A stretch of 64,000 nt of DNA from positions 586,409-650,408 of the forward strand of contig NZ_CP059599.1 in the NCBI RefSeq assembly GCF_022369455.1, given 5' to 3'. The notes beneath the pieces were generated by a model. It was not told the DNA's origin, made no database searches, and was given only the letters and a program-made list of their open reading frames with translations. The DNA comes from Campylobacter sp. RM5004. GTDB taxonomy: Bacteria; Campylobacterota; Campylobacteria; Campylobacterales; Campylobacteraceae. Below are positions 55,997 to 64,000 of the stretch, piece after piece. Position 1 is the first letter of the stretch, and every line of letters begins with the position of its first letter. The translations under genes and the position numbers were made by a program.

Positions 55997-57468
55997 AATT
56001 CACTACCTTTATAATAATTTTTAATTTGATAACGCTTTTGTAGTTCTTTTAATAAATCATCAAACATTAAGTTAAAATTAATATTTTTTAATTCACTAGC
56101 AAACGCAACTTCTTCTTTTTTATCTACATTATTTGTAAGCTTTTGAGATAAAATCTCATATACAACTACTTTATCGCTTAATATCACATAAGATTTCTTA
56201 TCTTCTTTTAAGAATAACTCACTAACAAATGTAAAAAATTCTATATCTGTTAAATCGGTATTATTTTTAGAAACTTTAGAGATAAAGCCTATATTTTTAC
56301 CATTAATTTTATCTTTTTTAATTTCTTCTTGTGCTACTTTTTCTAACATTTCTTTAAATTTATAGTCTTTATAATCTTCTTCAGCCATGGTTTTTGCTGC
56401 TTCAAAATCTAGCTCTTTTGGTTCATTTATTTTGTTTAATTTCACGATATAGTATTTTTTATCCATAATAAATGGCTTGCTAAGTTCATTTTCTTTTAAT
56501 TCTTTGTTTAGTAAAGCTATTTGTGAATATGGACTTTCAACGCTTGTTTTTTGGAAGTTAATTTCACCTTTTTTAAGCTTTACATAGTCTAATTTTGCAT
56601 CTTTTTCTAATAAGCTTAAAGCAAAATCAATTTTTACATTTTCTAAAGCATCTTTAAATTCTTTAATCTTATTATCTTCATCTTTGTAATTAAATTTATT
56701 ATTTTCCCAATATGCTTTTAATTCATCTTCTTGTATATTGTCAAGTTTTGGCTCTATTGAATAAATTGAGTATTCATAATTTAATTCGCTTTTATAATCG
56801 CTTTTATGTTCTTCCCAGTATTTTTTTAACTCATCAAGATTAATTTCTATTTTATTAGCTTTTGCAGACAAATCAATAATCTTTAAATTAATTTCATCTT
56901 CCATATTTATACTTGAGTTTAGTATTTCAATCTCTTTTTGATTTGCTGGTATATTAAGTAATTTTAACATTTTAGAAATTTCTAATTTTTCTTTTATTTG
57001 TTTTGCAAATTCACTTTCACTTAATCTTAAAGCTTTTAAATATGAAAGATATTTTTCTTTATCAAAGCTTGTGTCTGTTTCACTTTTTTGAAACATTTTA
57101 TCGCTTGCAATTGTTTTTAAAACTTCATCATCACTAGCATAAAACCCTAAGTCTTGAGCATAATTTAATAATAACTTTTCTCTCATTAAATCAATTAAAG
57201 CTTGTTTGTCAAGTCCTAAAGCTAAAGCTTGTTCGTTTGTTAATTCTTCGTTTGATAGCTGACTTTGAATGATATAAAGCTCATTATATTTATCGTTAAA
57301 TTCTTTATGTGTTATACCTAAATTACCTACTACTGCTACATATTTATTTCTTGAACTATTTAAATCAACACTACCCCAACCAACAGTTCCCGCACCTACG
57401 AAAGCGATAACGCTAATCCAAATTGTTACAACTAAATATTTTTTATGACGCTGCATCCAAGTAATCAT
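55993..57468 (-). CDS. PpiD/SurA-type periplasmic folding factor
   Basis: The 491-residue protein is anchored by an N-terminal helix (YLVVTIWISVIAFVGAG). It has a SurA_N-like helical domain (residues 40-190) and a degenerate parvulin-like region (LKKGEINFQKTSVESPYSQI and SKPFIMDKKYYIVKLNKINE). The arrangement matches PpiD, which assists folding at the SecYEG exit. Isomerase activity is doubtful because canonical parvulin residues are weak. It lies upstream of ftsA-ftsZ as in C. jejuni. Confidence 0.85.
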   Translation of the reverse strand: MITWMQRHKKYLVVTIWISVIAFVGAGTVGWGSVDLNSSRNKYVAVVGNLGITHKEFNDKYNELYIIQSQLSNEELTNEQALALGLDKQALIDLMREKLLLNYAQDLGFYASDDEVLKTIASDKMFQKSETDTSFDKEKYLSYLKALRLSESEFAKQIKEKLEISKMLKLLNIPANQKEIEILNSSINMEDEINLKIIDLSAKANKIEINLDELKKYWEEHKSDYKSELNYEYSIYSIEPKLDNIQEDELKAYWENNKFNYKDEDNKIKEFKDALENVKIDFALSLLEKDAKLDYVKLKKGEINFQKTSVESPYSQIALLNKELKENELSKPFIMDKKYYIVKLNKINEPKELDFEAAKTMAEEDYKDYKFKEMLEKVAQEEIKKDKINGKNIGFISKVSKNNTDLTDIEFFTFVSELFLKEDKKSYVILSDKVVVYEILSQKLTNNVDKKEEVAFASELKNINFNLMFDDLLKELQKRYQIKNYYKGSEF

Positions 57469-57530
57469 TATTTATCCTATTTTCAAGTGTTTTAAATGAA
57501 AAATCCTATCTTATAAGCATTAACAAAAGT

Positions 57531-58034
57531 TTAATTTATACAAGAAATTTTAGCTTCTAAATCAATGTCAAAAATTCTTGCAAATAAGGTATTAAAATCT
57601 CTTTCAAAAATGATTAAACCTAAATTACGAATTAATAAAAAATTTAAATTATTTTTATTTAGTTTTTCAAGTAAGGCTTTATTATTGTTTAAGATATCGT
57701 TACTTTCAACGAAGAAATCTTTATTTTTATAAGTTAATTTTGATCGTTTGCAAATGCTTAATATTTCTTTAGAGCATACAATGGCAATAACTTTAGCTTG
57801 AGCGAAATTATTATAAATTAGCGAATGCAATTTAGCCATTTTACAAGCGTCTTTATATTTATAATTTTCGTTTAATAAAAGTTTGGTAAAAAAATTATTT
57901 TCTTCAGAATATATTAAATTTTTATTTATTATAAAACTATTATCTTCAAATCTTGTAGAAATTGAGCCATTTAGTCCATATAAAAAATCTTTTTCATACA
58001 TAATTTTTGCATATTTTGTAATTTCAATAAACAT
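57531..58034 (-). CDS. Degenerate class II aldolase/adducin-like protein
   Basis: The 167-residue protein follows the class II aldolase outline: KIMYEKDFLYGLNGSISTRF in place of N-G-N-I-S-x-R, AKLHSLIYNNFAQAKVIAIV in place of the H-x-x-I-Y..H-x-H region, and NLGLIIFERDFNTLFARIFD. The metal-binding His pair is replaced by C-S-K, so aldolase chemistry is unlikely. It is divergent from rsmH. The family call rests on these motifs only. Confidence 0.55.
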   Translation of the reverse strand: MFIEITKYAKIMYEKDFLYGLNGSISTRFEDNSFIINKNLIYSEENNFFTKLLLNENYKYKDACKMAKLHSLIYNNFAQAKVIAIVCSKEILSICKRSKLTYKNKDFFVESNDILNNNKALLEKLNKNNLNFLLIRNLGLIIFERDFNTLFARIFDIDLEAKISCIN

Positions 58035-58097
58035 TATTATTCCTTGTTAAAAACTTTTATTTATTATATATGTAATAATAAATTTTAAGGTTATCAT

Positions 58098-59006
58098 TTG
58101 CAAATTCATATTCCTGTTTTAAAAGAAGAAGTAATTAAATTATTTAAAGATTTAGATAATGGTTATTATCTTGATGCTACTTTAGGATATGCTGGTCATG
58201 CTAGTGCTATTCTTGAAAATAATAATAAATTAAATCTTTTTGCTTGCGATCAAGATGATGAAGCTATAAATTATTCTAAAGAAAAACTTAAAAAATTTAA
58301 TAAAGATATTCAGATTTTTAAAACTAATTATGAGAATGTTTTTAATTTTATTCAAGATACTAGCAATATTAGAGGGGTTTTAGCTGATATTGGAGTTTCT
58401 AGTTTGCAGCTTGATAAAGATGATAGGGGATTTTCTTTTGAATCTAGCGAGTTAGATATGAGAATGAATAAGGACAATTCTTTAGATGCTAAAGAAGTGC
58501 TTAATACTTATTCTAAAGATAAATTAAGCAAGATTTTTCAAGAGTATGCAGAATTACCAGAAAAACTTTCAAACGATATAGCTTTAAATATAATCAAAAA
58601 TAGACCTATAAACTCATGTAAAAATCTAAGTCAAATCATAGGAAATGCTAAATTAAACAATAGAAATGTAAGTTTAAAAACCTTAGTATTTCAAGCAATA
58701 AGGATTGAAGTAAATAATGAGCTTGGGGTTCTTAAAAATTTTTTAGAGCAGGTTAAAAATCTTAAAGATTGTTTGGTTTGTATTATAACTTTTCATTCAT
58801 TAGAAGATAAAATTGTAAAAGATACTTTTAAAAAGTGGGCTAGTAATTGCATATGCGATGAGTTTGCAATAAGGTGTGAATGTGGTAATAATCATTCTTT
58901 AGGTAAAATAATTACAAAAAAGCCAATAGAACCTAGCAAAGAAGAAATTAAATTAAATTCTAGATCAAGTTGTGCTAAATTAAGAGCGTTTTATTTATCA
59001 AAATGA
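58098..59006 (+). CDS. rsmH: 16S rRNA m4C1402 methyltransferase
   Basis: The 302-residue SAM methyltransferase has IHIPVLKEEVIKLF, DATLGYAGHASAILE (SAM site G-x-G-x-H), GVLADIGVSSLQLD, ELDMRMNKDNSLDAKEVLN and SRSSCAKLRAFYL. It acts on N4 of C1402 in the ribosomal P site. The start is TTG at 58098 preceded by AAGG. It overlaps the FtsL-like gene by 4 bp. Confidence 0.96.
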   Translation: MQIHIPVLKEEVIKLFKDLDNGYYLDATLGYAGHASAILENNNKLNLFACDQDDEAINYSKEKLKKFNKDIQIFKTNYENVFNFIQDTSNIRGVLADIGVSSLQLDKDDRGFSFESSELDMRMNKDNSLDAKEVLNTYSKDKLSKIFQEYAELPEKLSNDIALNIIKNRPINSCKNLSQIIGNAKLNNRNVSLKTLVFQAIRIEVNNELGVLKNFLEQVKNLKDCLVCIITFHSLEDKIVKDTFKKWASNCICDEFAIRCECGNNHSLGKIITKKPIEPSKEEIKLNSRSSCAKLRAFYLSK

Positions 59007-59305
59007 AAAATATTAGAACAAGCACCGAAGAAAAAGAAGAATTATTATTAAATAAACATCAAGATTATTCAATTTTGGGTTTTAATAAAAGAATAGTTTT
59101 AGTGTTTTTTATAGCTATGATAATTTCTCTTAGCTTAGTTTGGGTTAGATTACAATTATATGAATCAAGCAAGATCTATGCTCAATTAAAAGATAAAAGA
59201 GAAGTTTTAAGCGAAGAAAACAAAGAATTAAAAAGAAAAATAGAAGCATTACAATTTAAAAATAAAATCACTAATTATTTTGAAGTGCAACATGGAACTA
59301 AGTAG
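59003..59305 (+). CDS. FtsL-like division membrane protein
   Basis: The 100-residue protein has one membrane helix at about residues 30-50 (IVLVFFIAMIISLSLVWVRL), followed by a periplasmic coiled coil (YAQLKDKREVLSEENKELKR). This layout and its position directly after rsmH match FtsL, part of the FtsQLB divisome complex. FtsL sequences are poorly conserved, so the call depends on context. Confidence 0.7.
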   Translation: MKNIRTSTEEKEELLLNKHQDYSILGFNKRIVLVFFIAMIISLSLVWVRLQLYESSKIYAQLKDKREVLSEENKELKRKIEALQFKNKITNYFEVQHGTK

Positions 59306-61262
59306 GTATTATTTAAATCAACAATTTTTAAAATTAAAAGCGTATTTTCATAAGTATGATCCTAGTAATTTTTCATTACTTTATGCTCTAAAGGCTTGTG
59401 TTGGCTTAGGAATTTGTCTTTTACTAAGTCATTTTATTATAGATACTCGTTATATTATTTTTAGCGTTTTATCTTGCGTTTTTATATTTTATATGAATAA
59501 TTTTAATTCAGTTGGAATTAAAAAAATTTTATATTTAGCTGCCTTTACTTTTTTTGGTTGTTTATTTGCTTTAATAGTGCCGTTTTTAATAAAGCTTGGA
59601 TTTTTTATAGCAATTCCTGCATTTATATGGATATTTTTAGTTATTTTTTCTGGAGCAATATCGCAAGATGCCTTAAAAATAGGTATTTATGTAACCTTAT
59701 TATTAATGGCTATGCTAATTACTGCGAGTTTAAATAATTTTGATAGCAAAGAAGTCTTTTATGCTACTTTGGTTGGCTCTTGTGTGGCTACTATTTTTAG
59801 AACTTTTGCATTTTATACTTATGGTGGATTTACTAGAAGAAGCTTTATAATGTTATTAAATGATTTGATTTATATAAGCGAAAATATCACTAACGATAAA
59901 TATGAAGTTTGGCAAAATTTATTTGTAACTAGGATTAATGAGTTTAAAAGATTATTTGAGAGTAAATCAGTAAATATTAAAGACTCAAGCCTTATAAGAC
60001 ATCAAGAAATGGCTATGTTTTATTTGTTAAAATGTGAAGAAATAGGGCTTGCATTAGTTTCTCTTAGAACATTTTTTAAACAAAATTCTACAAATACACA
60101 TATAAAAAATATTCAAAATGAAATAATTTATAATTTAGAAGAATTAAAAAAGATTTTTAAAGATGAAAAGGTAAATCTTAAATCTTTTTATTTAGATAGA
60201 TTAAAGCAATTAAACACCTTGCCTATATTATGCACTTTGGTTGAAGTTTTGTACTATAAATTAGAGTTATTTAAACAAGGTGGTGCAAAGCAATTAGTAT
60301 TAAAGCCAAAAGATAAAAAAATCACCTTTGATACAATAAAAGAAAAATTTAATTTAGATAATAAATACTTTAAATTTTCAATAAAAGTTGCTTTAGCTAC
60401 TTCTTTTTCTTTATTTTTGGCAATATTTTTTAAAATTGATCATGGGATTTGGATTGCGATGGGAGTTTTTACTCTATTTAAAGAAACAATCAATTCAACC
60501 ACGATAAATAATAAAGAAACAATATATGCAGCCTTAATAGGCTTTGCTTTAGGATTATTGATAATATTTTTTATACATTCAAAATTGCTTTTTTTAATTT
60601 TATTTTTATCTTATTTTGCTTGTATTTATTTTAAGCATTTTCCTTATTTTATAGCAACTATTTTTATAATGCTAAATCTTGCTATTTTGTTTGCTAGTTT
60701 GGGATTAGATTATGAAAGATTGCTTGCTTATAGATTACTTGATTTTTTAATAGCTTTTGTTATTGTGTATTTTTTCTCTTTACTTTGGCCTAGTAAAAGT
60801 GAAGATGATATTAAGCCAACTTTAAAAATTGCGATATTAAATCTAATGAATTTCTTAACTTCAATTATCAAAAAAGAAGATTATTTAACTTGCGAAAATC
60901 AAATTTTATTAAACATTAAAAGTTTGAAAAATATATTGTATGAAAGCAGAACAAAACATAATAAAGTAGAGCATATTAGATTGCTTGAATCAGTTTTAGA
61001 AATGAATAATTTGTGCATATCGCTTAATGATTATATATACTCAAAGCATAATAAAGTGCAGTTAAAAGAGCAATCAGATATCATGATATTAATCACTAGA
61101 TTTAAGATGATGGATAATATTAGTAATGATTTGCCATATTATTTTTACGATGAAGTAGAAGACAAGATTTTAAGTAATGATGAAAGGATTAGATATTTTA
61201 TAAATCAAATCTCAAAAAGACAAGATGTAGTGTATAAATATCTAATAAATAATCAAAATTAA
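59280..61262 (+). CDS. FUSC-family membrane protein (aromatic-acid-exporter-like)
   Basis: The 660-residue protein has two blocks of about six membrane helices (residues 30-175 and 365-495), separated by cytoplasmic helical regions. LATSFSLFLAIFFKIDHGIW then IAMGVFTLFKETINSTTINN matches the FUSC/AaeB-type signature (G.W.....V). It could export organic acids or other compounds. It begins 26 bp inside the FtsL-like gene; ATG 59292 is an alternative start. Confidence 0.8.
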   Translation: MKCNMELSRYYLNQQFLKLKAYFHKYDPSNFSLLYALKACVGLGICLLLSHFIIDTRYIIFSVLSCVFIFYMNNFNSVGIKKILYLAAFTFFGCLFALIVPFLIKLGFFIAIPAFIWIFLVIFSGAISQDALKIGIYVTLLLMAMLITASLNNFDSKEVFYATLVGSCVATIFRTFAFYTYGGFTRRSFIMLLNDLIYISENITNDKYEVWQNLFVTRINEFKRLFESKSVNIKDSSLIRHQEMAMFYLLKCEEIGLALVSLRTFFKQNSTNTHIKNIQNEIIYNLEELKKIFKDEKVNLKSFYLDRLKQLNTLPILCTLVEVLYYKLELFKQGGAKQLVLKPKDKKITFDTIKEKFNLDNKYFKFSIKVALATSFSLFLAIFFKIDHGIWIAMGVFTLFKETINSTTINNKETIYAALIGFALGLLIIFFIHSKLLFLILFLSYFACIYFKHFPYFIATIFIMLNLAILFASLGLDYERLLAYRLLDFLIAFVIVYFFSLLWPSKSEDDIKPTLKIAILNLMNFLTSIIKKEDYLTCENQILLNIKSLKNILYESRTKHNKVEHIRLLESVLEMNNLCISLNDYIYSKHNKVQLKEQSDIMILITRFKMMDNISNDLPYYFYDEVEDKILSNDERIRYFINQISKRQDVVYKYLINNQN

Positions 61263-61853
61263 TTTATATTGAAAATTGAAAGGAATTTGAATTAAGAATT
61301 AGACTTTTGTAGATTTAAATTCCTGTTTCAAATTCTTAGGATTTTTTATAATCAGTAGTTTTAATTAATAATTAAGCTTGTTTAATAAAGTAAAACAAAC
61401 AAGGATTGATTATATTTAGAAGTAGATTAAAAGATCTTCAAAAAACCATTAAATGAAAAGATTTATCTATAAAGGTGATAAAATAATAACGCCGATTTAT
61501 TTTCTAAATAGTAAAAGCTCATCATTACTTAAAATATACAAAAAAGTTTTAATCAAGCTTTTTATCAATAATGAATAAGTTTTTATTTTAAACTAAGGAA
61601 ATTAGACTTTTGTGTATTTAAATTCCTATTTTAAATTCTTAGGATTTTTTATAATCAGTGAAGTAAATTATCAATAAAACTTAAGGAGTTAAATAAGCTA
61701 ATAAATGTAAAATTAAGTGTCAAATTCCTATTTTAAATTCTTAGTATTTTTTGCATTTTAAAATTAAAGAATTTGAAATAGGAATTATAAGTAATGAAAT
61801 TAATTACTTTTAGTATTTATAAGATTAAGCTAGGTTTTATCCTAGCTTAATTT
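61263..61853. other. Repeat-rich 591-bp gene-free region
   Basis: A 59-bp direct repeat occurs at 61298-61356 and 61601-61659 with about four differences. Copies or variants of the 18-bp repeat lie at 61283-61300, 61318-61335, 61619-61636, 61723-61740 and 61769-61786. A 41-codon frame at 61453-61578 lies between the direct repeats but has no convincing ribosome-binding site. Confidence 0.75.
61824..61851. terminator. Terminator hairpin after petC
   Basis: ATTAAGCTAGG (61824-61834) and CCTAGCTTAAT (61841-61851) form an 11-bp stem with a TTTTAT loop just after the petC stop codon. The T-rich side suits plus-strand termination better, but the stem ends the minus-strand operon. Confidence 0.6.
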
Positions 61854-62924
61854 TTAGTGTAGTTCTTTCCAGATAGCGTTTTTCCAAGCATATGCTAAAA
61901 CAGCTAATAGTGCAAAATAAGCCATTATTTTTAAGCCTAAATCTTCTCTTTCAGCTTTTTTGCTATCGCCTACATTTGTAAGGTAAGTTACTATATCATT
62001 TTGAGCTTGTTCATTTACACCAACTCTAGGCATTGCAGTTCCTGGAAGTTGTTTTTGTGTATCGTTTATGAACTTATGTAAGTAATCTTCACCTTTTGCA
62101 CGAATAATTATTGATAAATCAGGAGGAGTTGAACCCATATAATCTTTTAAATCTCCACCATTTACTTTAGCAATAAAGCCATCATATTTTACATCATGGC
62201 ATCTTCCACAAGCATCATCAAATACGATTTTTCTATTTTCAAATTCAATTTTAGCAGCTTTTTCACTATCGCTTAATTTGCTTGCATTAATTTCACTTGC
62301 AATTCTTGCTTTTTTATCATCTAAAGCAGCTTTTCCTATGCTGTTTAAATAAGCTACTAGATTTGCTACTGCTTGTGCGTTTTCATCATTGATACTTCCA
62401 TCATCTTCTAAGAATGCAGTCATCATAGGATGTGGATTTTCTTCATTGTATTTTTTATGGTTTTTCATTGCTAATGCAGGGTTAATTGAAATAGCCATTA
62501 AGAACTTATTATCATAAATAGCACCTGCTGTGCTTAAATCAGGAATGATTATTCCTTGAGCTCCGATACCATCATCTGCATCATTAAATCCTGCAAAACT
62601 TGCTCTATGACAGCTTGCACAATTTGCTTCAAAATCAGCTTTACCAGTTTCTACATCACCTTTTAAGCTTGCGATTTTGTCTACATTAGCCCAAAGTTTT
62701 TTTGTATCTTCTAATTGTTTAGTAGCTGATTCTATATCTTCTTTTTTGCCACTTGCATTTGCTTTTTCAAGTTCTACTTGAGCTTGAGCAATATCTCCTG
62801 CTTTTAGGTCAAAATTTACATTGCTAGTATGCTCGTGCATTTGTGAATGTGCATAAGGCTCAACACCCCAATAAACAATACCTGTAAAAATAACTAATAT
62901 TGCAAATATTTTTAACTCTTTCAT
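61854..62924 (-). CDS. petC: Diheme cytochrome c subunit of the bc1 complex
   Basis: The 356-residue protein has an N-terminal membrane helix, two heme motifs (CASCH at residues 102-106; CGRCH near 237) and a C-terminal anchor (KIMAYFALLAVLAYAWKNAI). The diheme form is characteristic of Campylobacterota menaquinol:cytochrome c oxidoreductase. It is immediately downstream of petB, sharing one base. Confidence 0.92.
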   Translation of the reverse strand: MKELKIFAILVIFTGIVYWGVEPYAHSQMHEHTSNVNFDLKAGDIAQAQVELEKANASGKKEDIESATKQLEDTKKLWANVDKIASLKGDVETGKADFEANCASCHRASFAGFNDADDGIGAQGIIIPDLSTAGAIYDNKFLMAISINPALAMKNHKKYNEENPHPMMTAFLEDDGSINDENAQAVANLVAYLNSIGKAALDDKKARIASEINASKLSDSEKAAKIEFENRKIVFDDACGRCHDVKYDGFIAKVNGGDLKDYMGSTPPDLSIIIRAKGEDYLHKFINDTQKQLPGTAMPRVGVNEQAQNDIVTYLTNVGDSKKAEREDLGLKIMAYFALLAVLAYAWKNAIWKELH

Positions 62925-64000
62925 TACTTAGCCTTTCTTTCCATAAGAGTAATTACCGGTAAAACCACTATTAATAGTGCTAAGAATGTAACAGAAGCAA
63001 CAGTTGCTATTGTATTGTTAATTCCAACAGGAGGTAATTTACCATAAATTGTAAGAACTATCATATCAATTACTAATAACCAAAACCATACAAAGAATGC
63101 TCCACGCTTATGTGCAGGTGCAACTACATTTGAGCGGTCTAGGAATGGTAATACAAAGAAAATAACTTGTGCAATACCAAAGCAAGCAAGTCCTATTTCA
63201 TAAGAAAATCCTCTTAAAATCTCATAGCTCCATAAGAAATACCACTCAGGATAAATATGTGGAGGAGTTTTTAATGCGTTTGCTGGTTCAAAGTTAATTG
63301 GATCCATAGCAAAATCATAGTGATAGCAAACTAAGTAAAAATAAAAAATCATAAATAAGCAAACATAGAAAATATCTTTGCATAAAAAGTCAGGCCAAAA
63401 TGATATAACTTTTGCTTCTTTTTTCTTACCTGCTAAATATTTTTCAGCTTCTAAATCAAAATCAATTTCTTCTGCAATTTCATTATTTACATGTGGAAAT
63501 CTTAAAGCATAGAAGTGAATTGCAATGAAAGCAATTACAACGATAGGAAGTAAGCAAACATGTAACATGAAAAATCTATTTAATGTAGCATCTCCTACTG
63601 CATAATCTCCTCTAATCCATTCAACTAATTCAGCACCAATAAATGGAATACCACCGAAAAGATTAGTAATAACCATTGCTGCCCAGTAGCTCATTTGTCC
63701 CCAAGGTAACATATAACCACTAAACGCTTCAGCAGAAAATAATACGAATAATACCATACCACTTATCCAAATTATCTCACGACCTTTTTTATAAGAGCCA
63801 TAATAAATTCCTGTAAATAAGTGAATATACATGATTAAAAATACAACAGAAGCAGCAACCCCGTGCATATGGCGCCAAAGCCAGCCGTATTCAACTTCTT
63901 GCATAATTGTTTTATTAACACTATCAAAAGCTAGTGCAACATCAGGCTTATAATACATTACAAGCAATAAACCTGTTACGAATAAAATGGCAAACATAGT
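62924..64000 (-). CDS. petB: Cytochrome b subunit of the bc1 complex (5' end outside window)
   Basis: At least 358 residues are visible, and the frame runs off the window edge, so the N terminus is missing. Heme b ligands lie in RHMHGVAASVVFLIMYIHLF and LHVCLLPIVVIAFIAIHFYA. SGYMLPWGQMSYWAAMVITN and PEWYFLWSYEILRG are the quinol-site signatures (PEWY). It oxidises menaquinol and passes electrons to the iron-sulfur protein and PetC. Confidence 0.95.
   Translation of the reverse strand, partial: TMFAILFVTGLLLVMYYKPDVALAFDSVNKTIMQEVEYGWLWRHMHGVAASVVFLIMYIHLFTGIYYGSYKKGREIIWISGMVLFVLFSAEAFSGYMLPWGQMSYWAAMVITNLFGGIPFIGAELVEWIRGDYAVGDATLNRFFMLHVCLLPIVVIAFIAIHFYALRFPHVNNEIAEEIDFDLEAEKYLAGKKKEAKVISFWPDFLCKDIFYVCLFMIFYFYLVCYHYDFAMDPINFEPANALKTPPHIYPEWYFLWSYEILRGFSYEIGLACFGIAQVIFFVLPFLDRSNVVAPAHKRGAFFVWFWLLVIDMIVLTIYGKLPPVGINNTIATVASVTFLALLIVVLPVITLMERKAK

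Noticed and set aside
61453-61578. 41-codon plus-strand frame between the 59-bp repeats
   Set aside because: There is no convincing ribosome-binding site and no recognisable domain; the length is within chance for AT-rich non-coding DNA.

Overview
The window is AT-rich chromosomal DNA from a Campylobacter-like member of the Campylobacterota. The evidence is gene content and order: rpmH-rnpA-yidD-yidC-jag-mnmE; a ppiD-like gene with ftsA and ftsZ; fliL-acpS with stand-alone cheB and cheR; ileS, a 33-residue membrane peptide and gatA; yebC with a small cyclophilin; and petB with a diheme petC. Poly-G tracts of 8-9 bases point the same way. The species cannot be named from sequence alone. No tRNA, rRNA, CRISPR array or intact insertion sequence was seen.

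Layout. 1-6.0 kb: a cysteine-paired Sel1-repeat protein and a 1587-residue LapA-like adhesin. 6.0-9.8 kb: a broken acetyltransferase, a cyclophilin-like protein, an iron alcohol dehydrogenase and its divergent LysR regulator. This locus carries a 280-bp partial duplication flanking a methionine-rich secreted peptide gene. 9.8-12.3 kb: a coiled-coil membrane protein between related repeats, then a TfoX-N protein and a VOC protein. 12.4-15.9 kb: a compact fliL-acpS-MFS-cheB-cheR operon. 16-19 kb: MacA-MacB. 19.2-20.9 kb: a periplasmic protein and a degenerate uracil-DNA-glycosylase-like protein. 21-25.3 kb: ribosome, RNase P and membrane-insertion genes ending in mnmE, followed by a structured RNA that is probably 6S RNA. 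25.5-34.9 kb: RDD protein, LptD, phosphoribosyltransferase, PNPase, transporters, YebC and cyclophilin. 35.6-40.2 kb: a phase-variable autotransporter. 40.5-51 kb: GatA, IleS, CinA-like, HemD, a DUF234-like gene without an ordinary start codon, an aminotransferase, a phase-variable glycosyltransferase cassette and Der. 51-64 kb: FlgK behind a sigma-54 promoter, FtsZ-FtsA-PpiD, RsmH with an FtsL-like protein, a FUSC membrane protein, and the end of the cytochrome bc1 operon.

Unifying observations. (i) An 18-bp sequence, GAATTTGAAWTAGGAATT, recurs more than 25 times, as single copies, as inverted pairs forming hairpins between genes, and inside some coding regions. It supplies a stop codon or ribosome-binding site to some neighbours and lies within the 32-bp direct repeats flanking the glycosyltransferase cassette. 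(ii) Three poly-G tracts mark probable phase-variable loci: the autotransporter, the glycosyltransferase and the region upstream of the Met-rich peptide. (iii) Two genes, rnpA and the DUF234-like gene, have no ATG, GTG or TTG at the expected start. Surface and envelope functions dominate the accessory content; the rest is core metabolism and division.
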